The position numbers and the translations under genes were made by a program. From NCBI GenBank assembly GCA_965247815.1, contig CBDFHW010000025.1, positions 434,001-498,000 on the forward strand: a stretch of 64,000 nucleotides of DNA, in the 5' to 3' direction. Below are positions 9,499-18,596 of the stretch, one piece after another; the first letter of the stretch is position 1, and every line of letters starts with the position of its first letter. The notes under the pieces were generated by a model. That model saw nothing but the letters and a program-made list of their open reading frames with translations, did no database searches and was not told where the DNA came from. This DNA is from CBDAQA01 sp965247815 (GTDB taxonomy: Bacteria > Planctomycetota > Phycisphaerae > Tepidisphaerales > Tepidisphaeraceae).

Positions 9499-10722
9499 TT
9501 ACTTCTTGGTTAAGCCGTCGAGCGTTCCGACGACCGGCAGTTTGCCGACCAGCGGACGGACGTACTGCTTGAACGCCTCGGTGATGTTGTTCCCACCGCT
9601 GAGGTAGGACGGGTCCATGTGCTTGGTTTCGCGGGCCACGGTGCTGAGCGGGGTCAGGTGCGTTTCGATCTTGTATTCCGAACCGGCGACCCGGCGCATC
9701 GCGACACTGCCTTCGACGTTCTTTTCGTCCGAGCTGTACTGGACAGCCATCTTACCGACCAGCCGTGCTTCGGTCGCGTCGGACTCGCTGAGAAATCCGG
9801 GGAAGCTGCGTTGTAGATACCCGAACGTATCAGCCCGGACGCGAAGCTTTTTCCCACCGGCGGGCGTCAGCTTGCGAGTGATGAGCCCGGCCATGAAATC
9901 ACCCAGCGCGCCGGTGCCCGACAGCTGGATGTTGCCGTGTGAATCCTTCTCGATGTTCGAGGCCATGTGCTCGGCCCAGGTCTTCCCATCAGCTTGGCTG
10001 ACGCCTTCACTGACGGCGATCAGACACCGACCCTGCTTGCTGTACACCGCGTCGACGTCGGCCAGGAACTTCTCTTCTGACAACGGTGATTCAGGCACGT
10101 AGATCAGGTGCGGGCCGTCTTCGTCGTGCTGACGTGCGAGCACCGACGCGGCCGTCAGGAAGCCCGCGTGCCGGCCCATGATCACGTCGACCTTGATGCC
10201 CGGCAGGCTGCGGTTGTCGTAATTGTCACCCATGATGGCGGCCGCCACGAACTTGGCGGCCGAGCCGTAACCCGGCGTGTGGTCGTGCACCCGCAGGTCA
10301 TTGTCGATCGTCTTGGGGACGTGGAATGTCCGCAGTTCGTAGTTGGCGCTCTTGGCCAGTTCGTTGACGATGCGGGCGGTGTCCGCTGAGTCGTTCCCGC
10401 CGACGTAAAAGAAGTAGCGGACGTCGTTTTTCTTGAAGACTTCAAAGATCTTTTCGCAGTAAGCCTTGTCTGGTTTGTCCCGGGTCGATCCGAGGGCGGC
10501 AGCGGGCGTGAGCGCGATCTTTTCCAGCAGATCGTCGGGGGCATTCTTCAGCGGAATGAAATCCTCGTTGATTACCCCTTTGACGCCGTGGCGGGACCCG
10601 AAAAGCTCTTTGATGTGCCCGGCCTTCTTGGCCTCCTGGATGACACCGACGAGCGACTGGTTGATAACCGACGTGGGGCCACCGCTTTGACCGATGACGG
10701 CGTTCCCTTGAAGAATAGCCAT
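9499..10722 (-). CDS. 6-phosphofructokinase, probably pyrophosphate-dependent type
   Basis: The enzyme phosphorylates fructose 6-phosphate to the 1,6-bisphosphate in glycolysis; the PPi-linked forms also run in reverse. The N-terminus has the phosphoryl-donor loop GQSGGPTSVIN. The phosphate-binding motif is GGNDS (about 106-110) where ATP enzymes have GGDGT/S, and PKTIDND (about 135-141) is the PPi-type sequence. GRHAGFLTA and the MAVQYS region match the substrate-binding part of the family. At 407 residues it fits the longer PPi-dependent PFK group. GGAG lies 8 bases before the ATG and a strong terminator follows, so it is a single-gene unit. Donor specificity is inferred from motifs, not shown. 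Confidence 0.9.
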   Translation of the reverse strand: MAILQGNAVIGQSGGPTSVINQSLVGVIQEAKKAGHIKELFGSRHGVKGVINEDFIPLKNAPDDLLEKIALTPAAALGSTRDKPDKAYCEKIFEVFKKNDVRYFFYVGGNDSADTARIVNELAKSANYELRTFHVPKTIDNDLRVHDHTPGYGSAAKFVAAAIMGDNYDNRSLPGIKVDVIMGRHAGFLTAASVLARQHDEDGPHLIYVPESPLSEEKFLADVDAVYSKQGRCLIAVSEGVSQADGKTWAEHMASNIEKDSHGNIQLSGTGALGDFMAGLITRKLTPAGGKKLRVRADTFGYLQRSFPGFLSESDATEARLVGKMAVQYSSDEKNVEGSVAMRRVAGSEYKIETHLTPLSTVARETKHMDPSYLSGGNNITEAFKQYVRPLVGKLPVVGTLDGLTKK

Positions 10723-10884
10723 TGTAATTGCTCCAGAAATCTCTGACCTGACGACGGATCTCGAATGACGTATTCGAACAGCCGACCGTGAAGAATCGTT
10801 ACCCGGATCAGACTTCGAAACGGCCCGACGCAGTGCCGCGGGGTTCGGAATTCAGATCCCGGATTTTGGACGGGTATCATTGCG

Positions 10885-10921
10885 GAATCAGCCCGGCACG
10901 GCAAGCCGTCCGGGCTGATTC
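10885..10921. terminator. Strong hairpin between the small exported protein gene and PFK
   Basis: A 17-base-pair stem with one bulged base (10885-10902 with 10905-10921) and a 2-base loop. It lies 30 bases past the stop of the gene at 10954, so it may end or protect that transcript. No clear T-run follows on either strand, so Rho-independent action is uncertain. Confidence 0.5.
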
Positions 10922-10953
10922 GGTTTGATGAATAGTAATCCGGCGGTCCGGGC

Positions 10954-11304
10954 TTACTTCTTTTTCAACCCGTCTTCGTATGCCTTGATCTGGTTGTCGA
11001 TCACGTCAATCGCTTTGTCGAGCGGTTCGAGAATGTCCTTGCGGTCGGGGCGCAACGGCAGGTCGGCATCGAAAGCGTCTTTTGCTTCGCTCAGGTGCTT
11101 CCGCGATTCTCGAAGGTGCTGGATGTATTCGCCTTCAGAGACGGTCCGTTCCTGAATCGATTTCGCCTTCGCCGCATCCTTCTTCATCTCTTCCATCTTC
11201 GTGTCGGCGGCGAGCACTGCGCCGCGCCCGAAGGGATGGCCAACGCTACCGACGAAAAGCCCACTGGCGATGATTAACGCGACTGTCGTATTTGATTTAC
11301 GCAT
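10954..11304 (-). CDS. Small exported helical protein, unknown function
   Basis: 116 residues. A signal peptide (about 1-33) ends in AVLAAD, and the remainder is a charged all-helical segment with heptad-like spacing (about 35-115) ending in KKK. AGGAG six bases before the ATG makes it a convincing real gene. No family is recognised. A periplasmic helical or coiled-coil protein is the most that can be said. It stands alone between the oxidoreductase gene and PFK, all on the minus strand. Confidence 0.7.
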   Translation of the reverse strand: MRKSNTTVALIIASGLFVGSVGHPFGRGAVLAADTKMEEMKKDAAKAKSIQERTVSEGEYIQHLRESRKHLSEAKDAFDADLPLRPDRKDILEPLDKAIDVIDNQIKAYEDGLKKK

Positions 11305-11415
11305 AGCTGACTCCTGTTGAGACCGGGACTGAACTTGTCCTCAATATTTTACCGCGTCGGTGAAAAGCCCGCATACGGCAAAAATATCAGGTCGAGTCAT
11401 TGAAGAGCCCGGCCG

Positions 11416-12528
11416 TCAATCGATCGCGACTTCCTTGCCAGCCTCGGCCGAGCGATAGACGCCGTCCAGAATCTTCTGGACCGCAAGGCCCGCCTCGCCG
11501 GGTGCCTTAAGCGGCGTGCCGGTCATGCAGCCGTCGACGAAGTTCCGCAGCTTGCTGATGAACAAGTTATGAAAATCGGTCTTACTGCTCAGGAACGACG
11601 GCTGCGTGTTCACCATCGTGCCCGCGCGGTCGGTGAAGATGCCCGGCGGATCCCAGCTGGCCCCGCCCTTATCGCCGACGAGCGTGAAGTTCCAGATGTC
11701 CTTCTCGATGTGGCCCGCGAATGAAGCTTCGATCTGGAGGATCGCGCCGTTTTCGAATCGGATCTGTCCGATGGCCAGATCTTCGACCGTGTAGGTTTTG
11801 TAATCCCAGTTAGGCCATTGGCTGACCACGTCGCTGGCCTTGTTGCCCATGTACGTCCAGGTGTTACCGCTCGCGGCGATCGGTTTCGGCGAGCCCATTA
11901 CGTAGTGGGCCATCTCGATGACGTGAACGCCGATGTCGATCATCGGCCCGCCGCCCTGCAGTTCCTTGCGACCGAAGACGCCCCAGTTGGGGATGCCCCG
12001 GCGGCGAAGCGCCTGGCACTTCACGAACATCACATTCCCGAACTGGCCTTCTTCGCGGGCGCGGGTGATGAAGTCGGTGTTCGGGTGGTACCGGTACTGG
12101 AACCCGACGGCGAGTTTTCTATTGTTTTTCTTCGCCGTGGCGATCATCTCTTCGCACTGGGCCGGGTTCATCGCCATCGGTTTTTCAACGATCACATGGG
12201 CCCCGGCGTTCAAAGCGTCGATCGCCGGCTGGGCATGCACGCCGTTGGGTGTACAGACGCTGACGGCGTCGGGCTTCACCTCTTTGAGCATCGTCGCCCA
12301 GTCTTTGTAAAGCTTGGTGACGCCCCACTTATCTTCCATGTTTTTAAGTCGATCGGCGTCGATGTCTACGCCGGCGACAATCTCGACGTCGGGCATGGTT
12401 GCCAGCGCGCCCAGATGGGTCTGGCTGATGCCACCACAGCCGATGAAAGCCAGTCGCAGCTTTTTGCCGGTGTATTCCTGCTTCTTTTCCATCGCCAGTG
12501 AATCGGTTGATACGCTCTTCTCGGCCAT
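11416..12528 (-). CDS. Gfo/Idh/MocA family NAD(P)-dependent oxidoreductase
   Basis: This family oxidises or reduces sugar and inositol-type substrates with a nucleotide cofactor. The N-terminal Rossmann domain begins at about residue 25 with FIGCGGISQTHL (variant of GxGxxG). EKPMAMN (about 140) is the conserved EKP motif holding the catalytic-region Lys. The C-terminal alpha/beta domain includes GGGPMIDIGVHVIE (about 212-225), with the His used in catalysis by many members. Length 370 is typical. The 20-residue N-terminal tail is polar; no TAT or Sec signal is seen, so it is likely cytoplasmic. The substrate cannot be told from sequence. Confidence 0.93.
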   Translation of the reverse strand: MAEKSVSTDSLAMEKKQEYTGKKLRLAFIGCGGISQTHLGALATMPDVEIVAGVDIDADRLKNMEDKWGVTKLYKDWATMLKEVKPDAVSVCTPNGVHAQPAIDALNAGAHVIVEKPMAMNPAQCEEMIATAKKNNRKLAVGFQYRYHPNTDFITRAREEGQFGNVMFVKCQALRRRGIPNWGVFGRKELQGGGPMIDIGVHVIEMAHYVMGSPKPIAASGNTWTYMGNKASDVVSQWPNWDYKTYTVEDLAIGQIRFENGAILQIEASFAGHIEKDIWNFTLVGDKGGASWDPPGIFTDRAGTMVNTQPSFLSSKTDFHNLFISKLRNFVDGCMTGTPLKAPGEAGLAVQKILDGVYRSAEAGKEVAID

Positions 12529-12685
12529 TTTGGACGTTCCTGAAAAAGTTTTTGCCTGCCTGCTTCGGGTCCAAGTGTCCCCCGATTGTTACCGAATTGC
12601 AACAGTTCCGAGCGTTCGATCTTCGGCCCGTCAGAACCCGGCCTTTGCCGGTGACAAGACCGGCCTCGCACGGCGGCCCGGGTGC

Positions 12686-14758
12686 TTATTTTGCAAGTCG
12701 CTTGACGGCTTCTTCAAACACCGACTCGATCGAACGGGCCAACCGCCGGCCGTCCATAAGCGGCGAGCTCGACAACTTCCCACGGATTTCACGACGGGTT
12801 GTCGAAAGCCGCTCGACATCGCCGGCCAGCTCGATTGCTTTACCTGCATAGTCCGCGACGTCACCGGTCACGTATTCGCTCAGCCCGGCGTTAGCCAGCA
12901 GGCTCGCGCCCACACGGCCGGCGTGGGTGGTTCCGGCAAACGTTACGACGGGAACTCCCATCCAGAGCGCCTCGCAGGTCGTCGTCGTGCCGTTGTACGG
13001 AAACGTGTCGAGCGCGACGTCGATCCGGTCGTACAGCTTCAGGTGATCAGTCGTCGTGGCAGCCCATTGAATCAGTTCGATTCGCGCGGGATCAATCTCG
13101 GCATGTGTAAAGCTATTCACAATCCGGTCACGACCCGCCCGACTCGCCAGCCCGGACGCCTTGATAATCATCTGGCTTCCCGGCACCTGCCGCAGAATGC
13201 CCGACCAGGTGTCGAGCACTGTCGAGGTCACCTTCGGCAAGTTGTTGAACGACCCGAACGTGACAAACCCGTTGGCGATCGCAGGGGTTTCCGCGACCGG
13301 TGGTGAATCTGTTGGCGGAAGATACGCCCAGCAACCGCCGACGACGCGGATAAGCTTTTCGGTATGAAGGGACTCCGCCGCGGGGAACGGATCGGAGATC
13401 GCATCCGTGATCCGAAAATCCATCGTTGATAGACCCGTCGTGTCCGGGTACCCGATCCAGGTCATTTGGACCGGCGCGGGCTTGAGCGCGAAAAGACGCA
13501 TTCGATTGTCGGCCGTGTGTCCGGCAAGATCGACTAGCACGTCGATGCGATCCTGACGAATCATCGCAGCAACATCGACATCGGGTCGGCCGGCAACGTC
13601 GCGCCAATGGTCGCAAAGGGTCTTGAACTGCGCGGTCGTCGAATCCGGGCGTACGGCGTCCGAATAGCAGAAGATCTCGACGGCCGTCCGGTCGTGCGCG
13701 GCCAGCACCGGTTCGAGAAAATAAGCCACCGAGTGTTTCATCAGGTTCGGTGAGACGTAACCGACCCGCAGGCGCCGACCGTCTGTGGGTTCCGGCACGA
13801 CCGGCTCGATCGATTGCCGCAGCGGGTCGGCATGCAGGCGTGCCCACTCAAGATGGGCATTGAAAACCTGTGCCGGCGAAATATCGTCGTTGTAATGAAG
13901 ACTCAGAAGAAGGTTACTGTGCGCGCCGGCATTGCCGGGTTTCAGCTCGACGGCCCTTCGCTGAAGCGCGACCGCCTCTGTCACCGCACCAATCGTGCCG
14001 TGAAGATTGCCGAGCAGATTTACGGCTTCAGAATAAGTCAGGCGGACCGCGATTGCGGCGCGGCATGATTCGATCGATTCGTCTAAAAGCCCCTGATCCT
14101 GAAAGACCCTGGCCAGATTAAAGTGCGGCGTCGGAAGTGCGGGGTTCAGGGCAATCGCCCGCCGCATGCTCGGGATCGCTTGGTCCAAATTTCCCTGCTT
14201 GGCCAGCGCCGAGCCAAGGTTGCTATGTGCCTCGGCGAAGTTCGGGTCGACCGCGACGGCCCGTTGCAGCACCTGAACTGACGAATTGAAATCGCCCGCA
14301 ATTCGATAAGCATCGCCTAGATTGCTCATTGCAGAGACGTTCCGCGCGTCGGCATCGACCGTCTTTTTCAGTTGCTCGATCCCCTGCGCGAGCCGACCCG
14401 AATCGATCAACGCGCGACCCAGATTGTTCATCGCCTTCGGATTTCGCGGCTGCAATTTGAGCGACTGCTGATATGCCGGGATGGCTGCGTCGAAGTTCCG
14501 ATGTTGCTGATGAATCAGCCCGATGAGAAACCAGACTTCGGGGACTGCCGGGTTCGCCGACGCGGCCCGCGTCAGGTGTTGCAACGCCGGTTCCCATTGT
14601 CCCGCCTGATGCAGGAGATACCCCATCAGGAACGAGGCGTGGGCGTTCTTCGAATCGAGCTGCAACACCCGGCCGCACGCCTCGGCGGCCTCCCGCGGCC
14701 GCCCCGCCCGGGCGTGGGCCTGTGCAGCATCCAGGAGCTGATCAACAATCGGTCGCAC
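12686..14758 (-). CDS. TPR protein with O-GlcNAc-transferase-like (GT41) catalytic domain
   Basis: 690 residues. About eight tetratricopeptide repeats fill residues 1-310, followed by a GT41 domain (about 330-690) as in eukaryotic OGT/SPINDLY. Family landmarks are visible: LRVGYVSP followed by a His in KHSVAYF (the general position of the catalytic-region His), PVQMTWIGYPDTTG, FGSFNNLPKVT with the donor-binding Lys, and CEALWMGVPVVTFAG. Members transfer a sugar from a UDP-sugar to protein Ser/Thr, with the TPR part selecting the substrate. The start is a GTG. The gene lies between Gfo/Idh and the M16 gene on the same strand, with gaps of 63 to 157 bases. The acceptor and sugar are unknown. 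Confidence 0.9.
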   Translation of the reverse strand: MRPIVDQLLDAAQAHARAGRPREAAEACGRVLQLDSKNAHASFLMGYLLHQAGQWEPALQHLTRAASANPAVPEVWFLIGLIHQQHRNFDAAIPAYQQSLKLQPRNPKAMNNLGRALIDSGRLAQGIEQLKKTVDADARNVSAMSNLGDAYRIAGDFNSSVQVLQRAVAVDPNFAEAHSNLGSALAKQGNLDQAIPSMRRAIALNPALPTPHFNLARVFQDQGLLDESIESCRAAIAVRLTYSEAVNLLGNLHGTIGAVTEAVALQRRAVELKPGNAGAHSNLLLSLHYNDDISPAQVFNAHLEWARLHADPLRQSIEPVVPEPTDGRRLRVGYVSPNLMKHSVAYFLEPVLAAHDRTAVEIFCYSDAVRPDSTTAQFKTLCDHWRDVAGRPDVDVAAMIRQDRIDVLVDLAGHTADNRMRLFALKPAPVQMTWIGYPDTTGLSTMDFRITDAISDPFPAAESLHTEKLIRVVGGCWAYLPPTDSPPVAETPAIANGFVTFGSFNNLPKVTSTVLDTWSGILRQVPGSQMIIKASGLASRAGRDRIVNSFTHAEIDPARIELIQWAATTTDHLKLYDRIDVALDTFPYNGTTTTCEALWMGVPVVTFAGTTHAGRVGASLLANAGLSEYVTGDVADYAGKAIELAGDVERLSTTRREIRGKLSSSPLMDGRRLARSIESVFEEAVKRLAK

Positions 14759-14821
14759 TGAAAAAGCCCCGGGTTCGGCCCCGTTTCAATGAATCGGGCA
14801 ATGGATCAATTCGTCAATGCA

Positions 14822-16057
14822 TCACTCGGGCAGTTGCAGCGGTTCCGGCCCGACCGTCACGATGGTGAAAGGCCCTGCTTTGTTTGCCGCCAGAAACGCG
14901 TTGACCTGCTCGACCGTGACCGTGTCAATTGCGGTCTTGATCTCTTCGAGCGTTCGGATTCGGCCCCGGACGAAAAAGTCGTGCGCGATCGCGCCGGCCC
15001 GGCTGCTGGTGCTCTCGCCCTGCATGATGGTGCTGGCCTTGAGACCGGTCTTGGCGCGGGCGAGTTCGGCGGCGCTGACGCCTTCGCTGAGCTTGTGCAG
15101 TTCACCGATCACGCAGTCCAGTGTCGCCTGCGCCCGGTCGTTGCTCGTGCCGGCGTATCCCATCACCATGCCGCGGTCCGGCAGGCTGCTGTAGCTGGCC
15201 GAAACATTGTAAACTAGGGCACGCTTCTCGCGGACCTCGGTGAACAGTCGCCCGCTCATGCCGCCGCTGAGAATCTCGATCGCCATGCGGATGAGGTAAT
15301 AATCCTTGTGGGTTTCAGAGATCGCCGGGTAGGCAATGCCAATGTGCGTCTGTTCGCTCTGTTGGTCGATGTGATGGTGCCGACCGGGGGGCGGCATCTC
15401 GACCACCGGCTCGGCCGGTTTCCCGGACCAGTCGCCGAAATGTTTAGCCACTGCTTGTTTGATTTCCTCGAACTCGAGTTTCCCGGCGATCGCCAGGATT
15501 GCGTTTCCCGAATGATACCGCCGCCCGAAGTCGGCCTTGCATAGGTCCAGCGTTAGCTTTTCCAGATCTTCCTTCTGACCCATCGGGTTGCGACCCCAGG
15601 GGGACGGAAGATGCCATTCCCGCAGCTTGATCAAAAGTTTCTGACGCGGTTCGTCGTCGATGCCGGCCAAGCCCTGCAATGCCAGATCCTGGGCGGCGTC
15701 GAATCCGTCCTCGGGCATCACCGGTCGGCGAACGATGTCGGCATAGGTCGCGAAGCTTTCGATGACGTTATGCGCTAAAGCAGCACAGCCGAACCGGGTG
15801 TGATGCAGGCCAACACTCGCCGAGCGTTGAAGGCCCAGGCTGTCGAGATAATCCGTCAAGTTCTTGTTGTCCCGGTCGCCCGCGCCGCGCAGGACGAGGT
15901 CGGACAATACGGTCGCCGACCCGCTGCGATCGACGGGGTCCGTTGCCGAGCCTGCCGGCAACAGCAGCGTCATCGCCGCCGAGTGCATGCCCGGCATTTT
16001 TTCGGCCAAGAGAGTGAGGCCGTTCTCAAACGTGTGCTGAAAGTATCGATCCGCCAA
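14822..16057 (-). CDS. M16-family (pitrilysin-fold) protein lacking the zinc-binding motif
   Basis: The two-domain M16 fold is clear: N-terminal half (about 1-200) with SGSATVLSDLVLRGAG at the place where active members have HxxEH, and a C-terminal half with SGGMSGRLFTEVREKRALVYNVSA (about 240-265), the hallmark of the family. Because H, E and H are all absent, it is probably a non-catalytic subunit like the partner chains of PqqF- or processing-peptidase-type complexes. The active partner is not in this window. The start is placed at the TTG at 16057, seven bases after AAGGAG (16065-16070). The ATG at 16096 has no such site. Confidence 0.88.
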   Translation of the reverse strand: MADRYFQHTFENGLTLLAEKMPGMHSAAMTLLLPAGSATDPVDRSGSATVLSDLVLRGAGDRDNKNLTDYLDSLGLQRSASVGLHHTRFGCAALAHNVIESFATYADIVRRPVMPEDGFDAAQDLALQGLAGIDDEPRQKLLIKLREWHLPSPWGRNPMGQKEDLEKLTLDLCKADFGRRYHSGNAILAIAGKLEFEEIKQAVAKHFGDWSGKPAEPVVEMPPPGRHHHIDQQSEQTHIGIAYPAISETHKDYYLIRMAIEILSGGMSGRLFTEVREKRALVYNVSASYSSLPDRGMVMGYAGTSNDRAQATLDCVIGELHKLSEGVSAAELARAKTGLKASTIMQGESTSSRAGAIAHDFFVRGRIRTLEEIKTAIDTVTVEQVNAFLAANKAGPFTIVTVGPEPLQLPE

Positions 16058-16239
16058 CGTAACGCTCCTTCGTGAACCAACGGGACAATCATCCAAGTAT
16101 AAGCGAGTCGGCGACCGCCGCCAGTTTATGGAATCGTGGGCGGCAGTTGTGGTAAAGTTTGGGGGGGAACGACGGCAACGCCGCGGCGTCGGCGGTGTCG
16201 TTCGCGATCGGGTTCACCTCTCATCTGTAACAGGATCGT

Positions 16240-18540
16240 ATGGCACGGAATCGACCTTTTTTTGCGGCGAAGTTGATCACCGGATCGTTGGTTTTCATAT
16301 CGGTCCCGCTCTCCCGCGGCGCCGCCCCCGCCGCTGCCGAACCGTATTCGGTCGGACAGAAAGTGGAAGTTCGCGAAGGTGACAGCTGGTCACCGGCGAG
16401 CGTGACCGGCCAGGAGGGGCGGAAATTTCACGTGCACTACGACGGCGGTGACACGTCCGCCGACGAATGGGTCCTCCCCGACCGGATTCGCAAGCCTGGT
16501 ACGGCGGCCGGGCCGGCGACACCTTCGACCCCCGGCACACCGCCCGTGACGGTGACCACCCCCGCTAAACCCAAGCCGGCCGCGAATGCGGCGTTCGCGA
16601 TTGGTGACAAGATCGAAACCAAATGGGGCGGGCTCTGGCGAAAATCCGCGGTCGTTCGAAAGCACGACGACTGGACGCTCGTCGAGTACGAAGGTTCGAC
16701 CTACGAATGGGTACAGCCATGGCGATTACGCAAATTGGGCTCGAAGGAGGACGAGAGCAAATATGCGACGCCCCGCATCTTCGACAGGAAAAACACGCAG
16801 CCGCCTAAGGAAGTTCCGGACGGTCCCAAGGAAGCCCCGGTTGCCGACCCGCCTGCGCCGACCGAACCGGGAACGAAACACAATCGGCCGAGTCGCGACA
16901 ACGTCGATAGCTCCGATGCACCAGCCGGCGCGGGAACCATCAGCGACACCGAAGGCCCCAACGGCATCCCGATCACCAAAGCAGACCTCGTCGGTGGGGT
17001 CGACGTCGAACCAACCAAAGTCGAAATGCCCGCGACGGCCGACCCGGTGCCGTTGGCGCCGGCGCCGAAAATGATCGGGCTGAGCCACGGCATCCCGGCT
17101 CTCGGAACGCGGACGGAGTTGCTGGTTAATCCGCAGGGGAAATTCGCGCTGTTGTCGTTTACCCCCACCTCGGGCTACCTGACGTTGTCGATCCAACGCA
17201 TCGACCTGGCGCGGGAAGATGCCGACAAAGTCGTGCCGTTGTCCCCGAACCTTCGCGCGATGGCGATCAGCGCCGACGGCAAACGGCTGGTCACCCGATC
17301 CAGCTCCGCCGCCCAGGGCGGGAACTGGCGATTGGATCTGTGGAACATCGACAGTGAAAAACCGAAGCCGCTTCTCAGCTTCCGCGCGTACGACCCCGAC
17401 ACCGGCGGGTCGGACACGGTCATCTGGGCCAACTTCGTCGATGCAACCCATCTCATTACCTGCAGCTCGGCGCACGCCATCACGTTGTGGCTGCTAAGCG
17501 ATACGTCAGTGAAAGAAGTCTACATGCTGCAAGGCGACGAGAGCCTTTGGCCCCACGTGAGCCCGGGTGGGAAATATCTGATCGTCGGATTCGGGAATCA
17601 GCTGACGATTTGTGACGCATTAACCGGCAAATGCGTTTTGAAGGCGGCGGCCGCCGAGGCCAAGAGCATGGCTTCCAGCGTGCGGGGCGACCTGAAACGG
17701 CTGGCGATGGTCGGCAATCAGCGGCTGATCATCTCGGACCTGGAGCACGACAAGATCGACACCGACGTCGGGATCGCCGGCTGCGCCGGGTCGAGCATCA
17801 GCTGGATTGGGAACAATCTGCTGCTGATCGACGATCGATATCTTTACGACACCGACCACCGGGCGGTGGTCTGGGAGTACACGTCCGCGGGTTGGCCGAT
17901 CGCTTCGCTGGTCGGCACCAAGCTTTGGTTCATGGCTGCGAACGGGACGGCGGTCGGGAAAGGCCCCGGCCGGTCGTTGCTAACCTCGGTCACGGTTCCG
18001 GATCCGAAGGTCGCCAGCGCCGATCAGCATACCGAAGACGCCGCGTTCGCGGTGCAACCGGGGTCGCGGATCTCTCTCGAAGTCAACGTCAATGGAAGCG
18101 CGGATGACCGGCAGAAGGTGATCGACCGCCTGACTAGGCAATTGCAGGCGAACGGAGTCACCGTCGCCGACGGTCTCCCGGTCAAGTTGGTCGCGGAAAC
18201 CAAGGCCGGCGAAACGCATTCGCAGACCTACCGGTCCATGGGGTTCGGCGGGGACGGGCATACCGAAACGGTCACCTCGACGAGCACCATTTTTAGTCTT
18301 TCGTTCGTGGTCGACAGCAAGCCCGTCTGGACGACCAGCTCACAGACCGGCGGGATTCTGCCGATGTTCGTGTACCACAAGAAGGACCAGTCGATCGGGG
18401 ACGCGGTCGGGCAGGACAACCAGAACAGCGTCGAATGGTTTTTGCACGTGCCGTTCCCACGCACGATCCTAAAGCCCCGCGACCCGCTGGGGAGTTCGCC
18501 GCTGGGCGCGGTCAGTGGCCGGTCGCGAAACGGCCGATAG
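16240..18540 (+). CDS. Exported protein with two Tudor/agenet-like domains and a beta-propeller-like body
   Basis: 766 residues, no named family recognised. A signal peptide (about 1-34) ends in AAAPAAAE. Two short SH3-like barrels follow: about 37-85 (pattern VGQKVEVREGDSWSPASV ... HVHYDG ... DEWV) and about 115-160 (IGDKIETKWGGLWRKSAV ... VEYEG ... YEWV). This is the tandem Tudor/agenet pattern usually met in eukaryotic chromatin readers. A Pro/Lys-rich linker comes next (about 165-260). Residues about 275-580 hold WD40-like segments (AISADGKRLV, LDLWNID, HVSPGGKYLIVGFG). The last part is a separate domain. AGGA lies shortly before the ATG. The next gene is tsaD, 56 bases on. Confidence 0.8.
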   Translation: MARNRPFFAAKLITGSLVFISVPLSRGAAPAAAEPYSVGQKVEVREGDSWSPASVTGQEGRKFHVHYDGGDTSADEWVLPDRIRKPGTAAGPATPSTPGTPPVTVTTPAKPKPAANAAFAIGDKIETKWGGLWRKSAVVRKHDDWTLVEYEGSTYEWVQPWRLRKLGSKEDESKYATPRIFDRKNTQPPKEVPDGPKEAPVADPPAPTEPGTKHNRPSRDNVDSSDAPAGAGTISDTEGPNGIPITKADLVGGVDVEPTKVEMPATADPVPLAPAPKMIGLSHGIPALGTRTELLVNPQGKFALLSFTPTSGYLTLSIQRIDLAREDADKVVPLSPNLRAMAISADGKRLVTRSSSAAQGGNWRLDLWNIDSEKPKPLLSFRAYDPDTGGSDTVIWANFVDATHLITCSSAHAITLWLLSDTSVKEVYMLQGDESLWPHVSPGGKYLIVGFGNQLTICDALTGKCVLKAAAAEAKSMASSVRGDLKRLAMVGNQRLIISDLEHDKIDTDVGIAGCAGSSISWIGNNLLLIDDRYLYDTDHRAVVWEYTSAGWPIASLVGTKLWFMAANGTAVGKGPGRSLLTSVTVPDPKVASADQHTEDAAFAVQPGSRISLEVNVNGSADDRQKVIDRLTRQLQANGVTVADGLPVKLVAETKAGETHSQTYRSMGFGGDGHTETVTSTSTIFSLSFVVDSKPVWTTSSQTGGILPMFVYHKKDQSIGDAVGQDNQNSVEWFLHVPFPRTILKPRDPLGSSPLGAVSGRSRNGR

Positions 18541-18596
18541 CGCGGCCGCGTCCGGAGAAGTTGCCAACGGCCAACCGGTTCCCACAATCAACGGTC

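Noticed and set aside
18435..18596. Longer TsaD start inside the preceding gene
   Set aside because: The extra 54 residues are the previous gene's 3' end read in another frame; the family starts at 18597.
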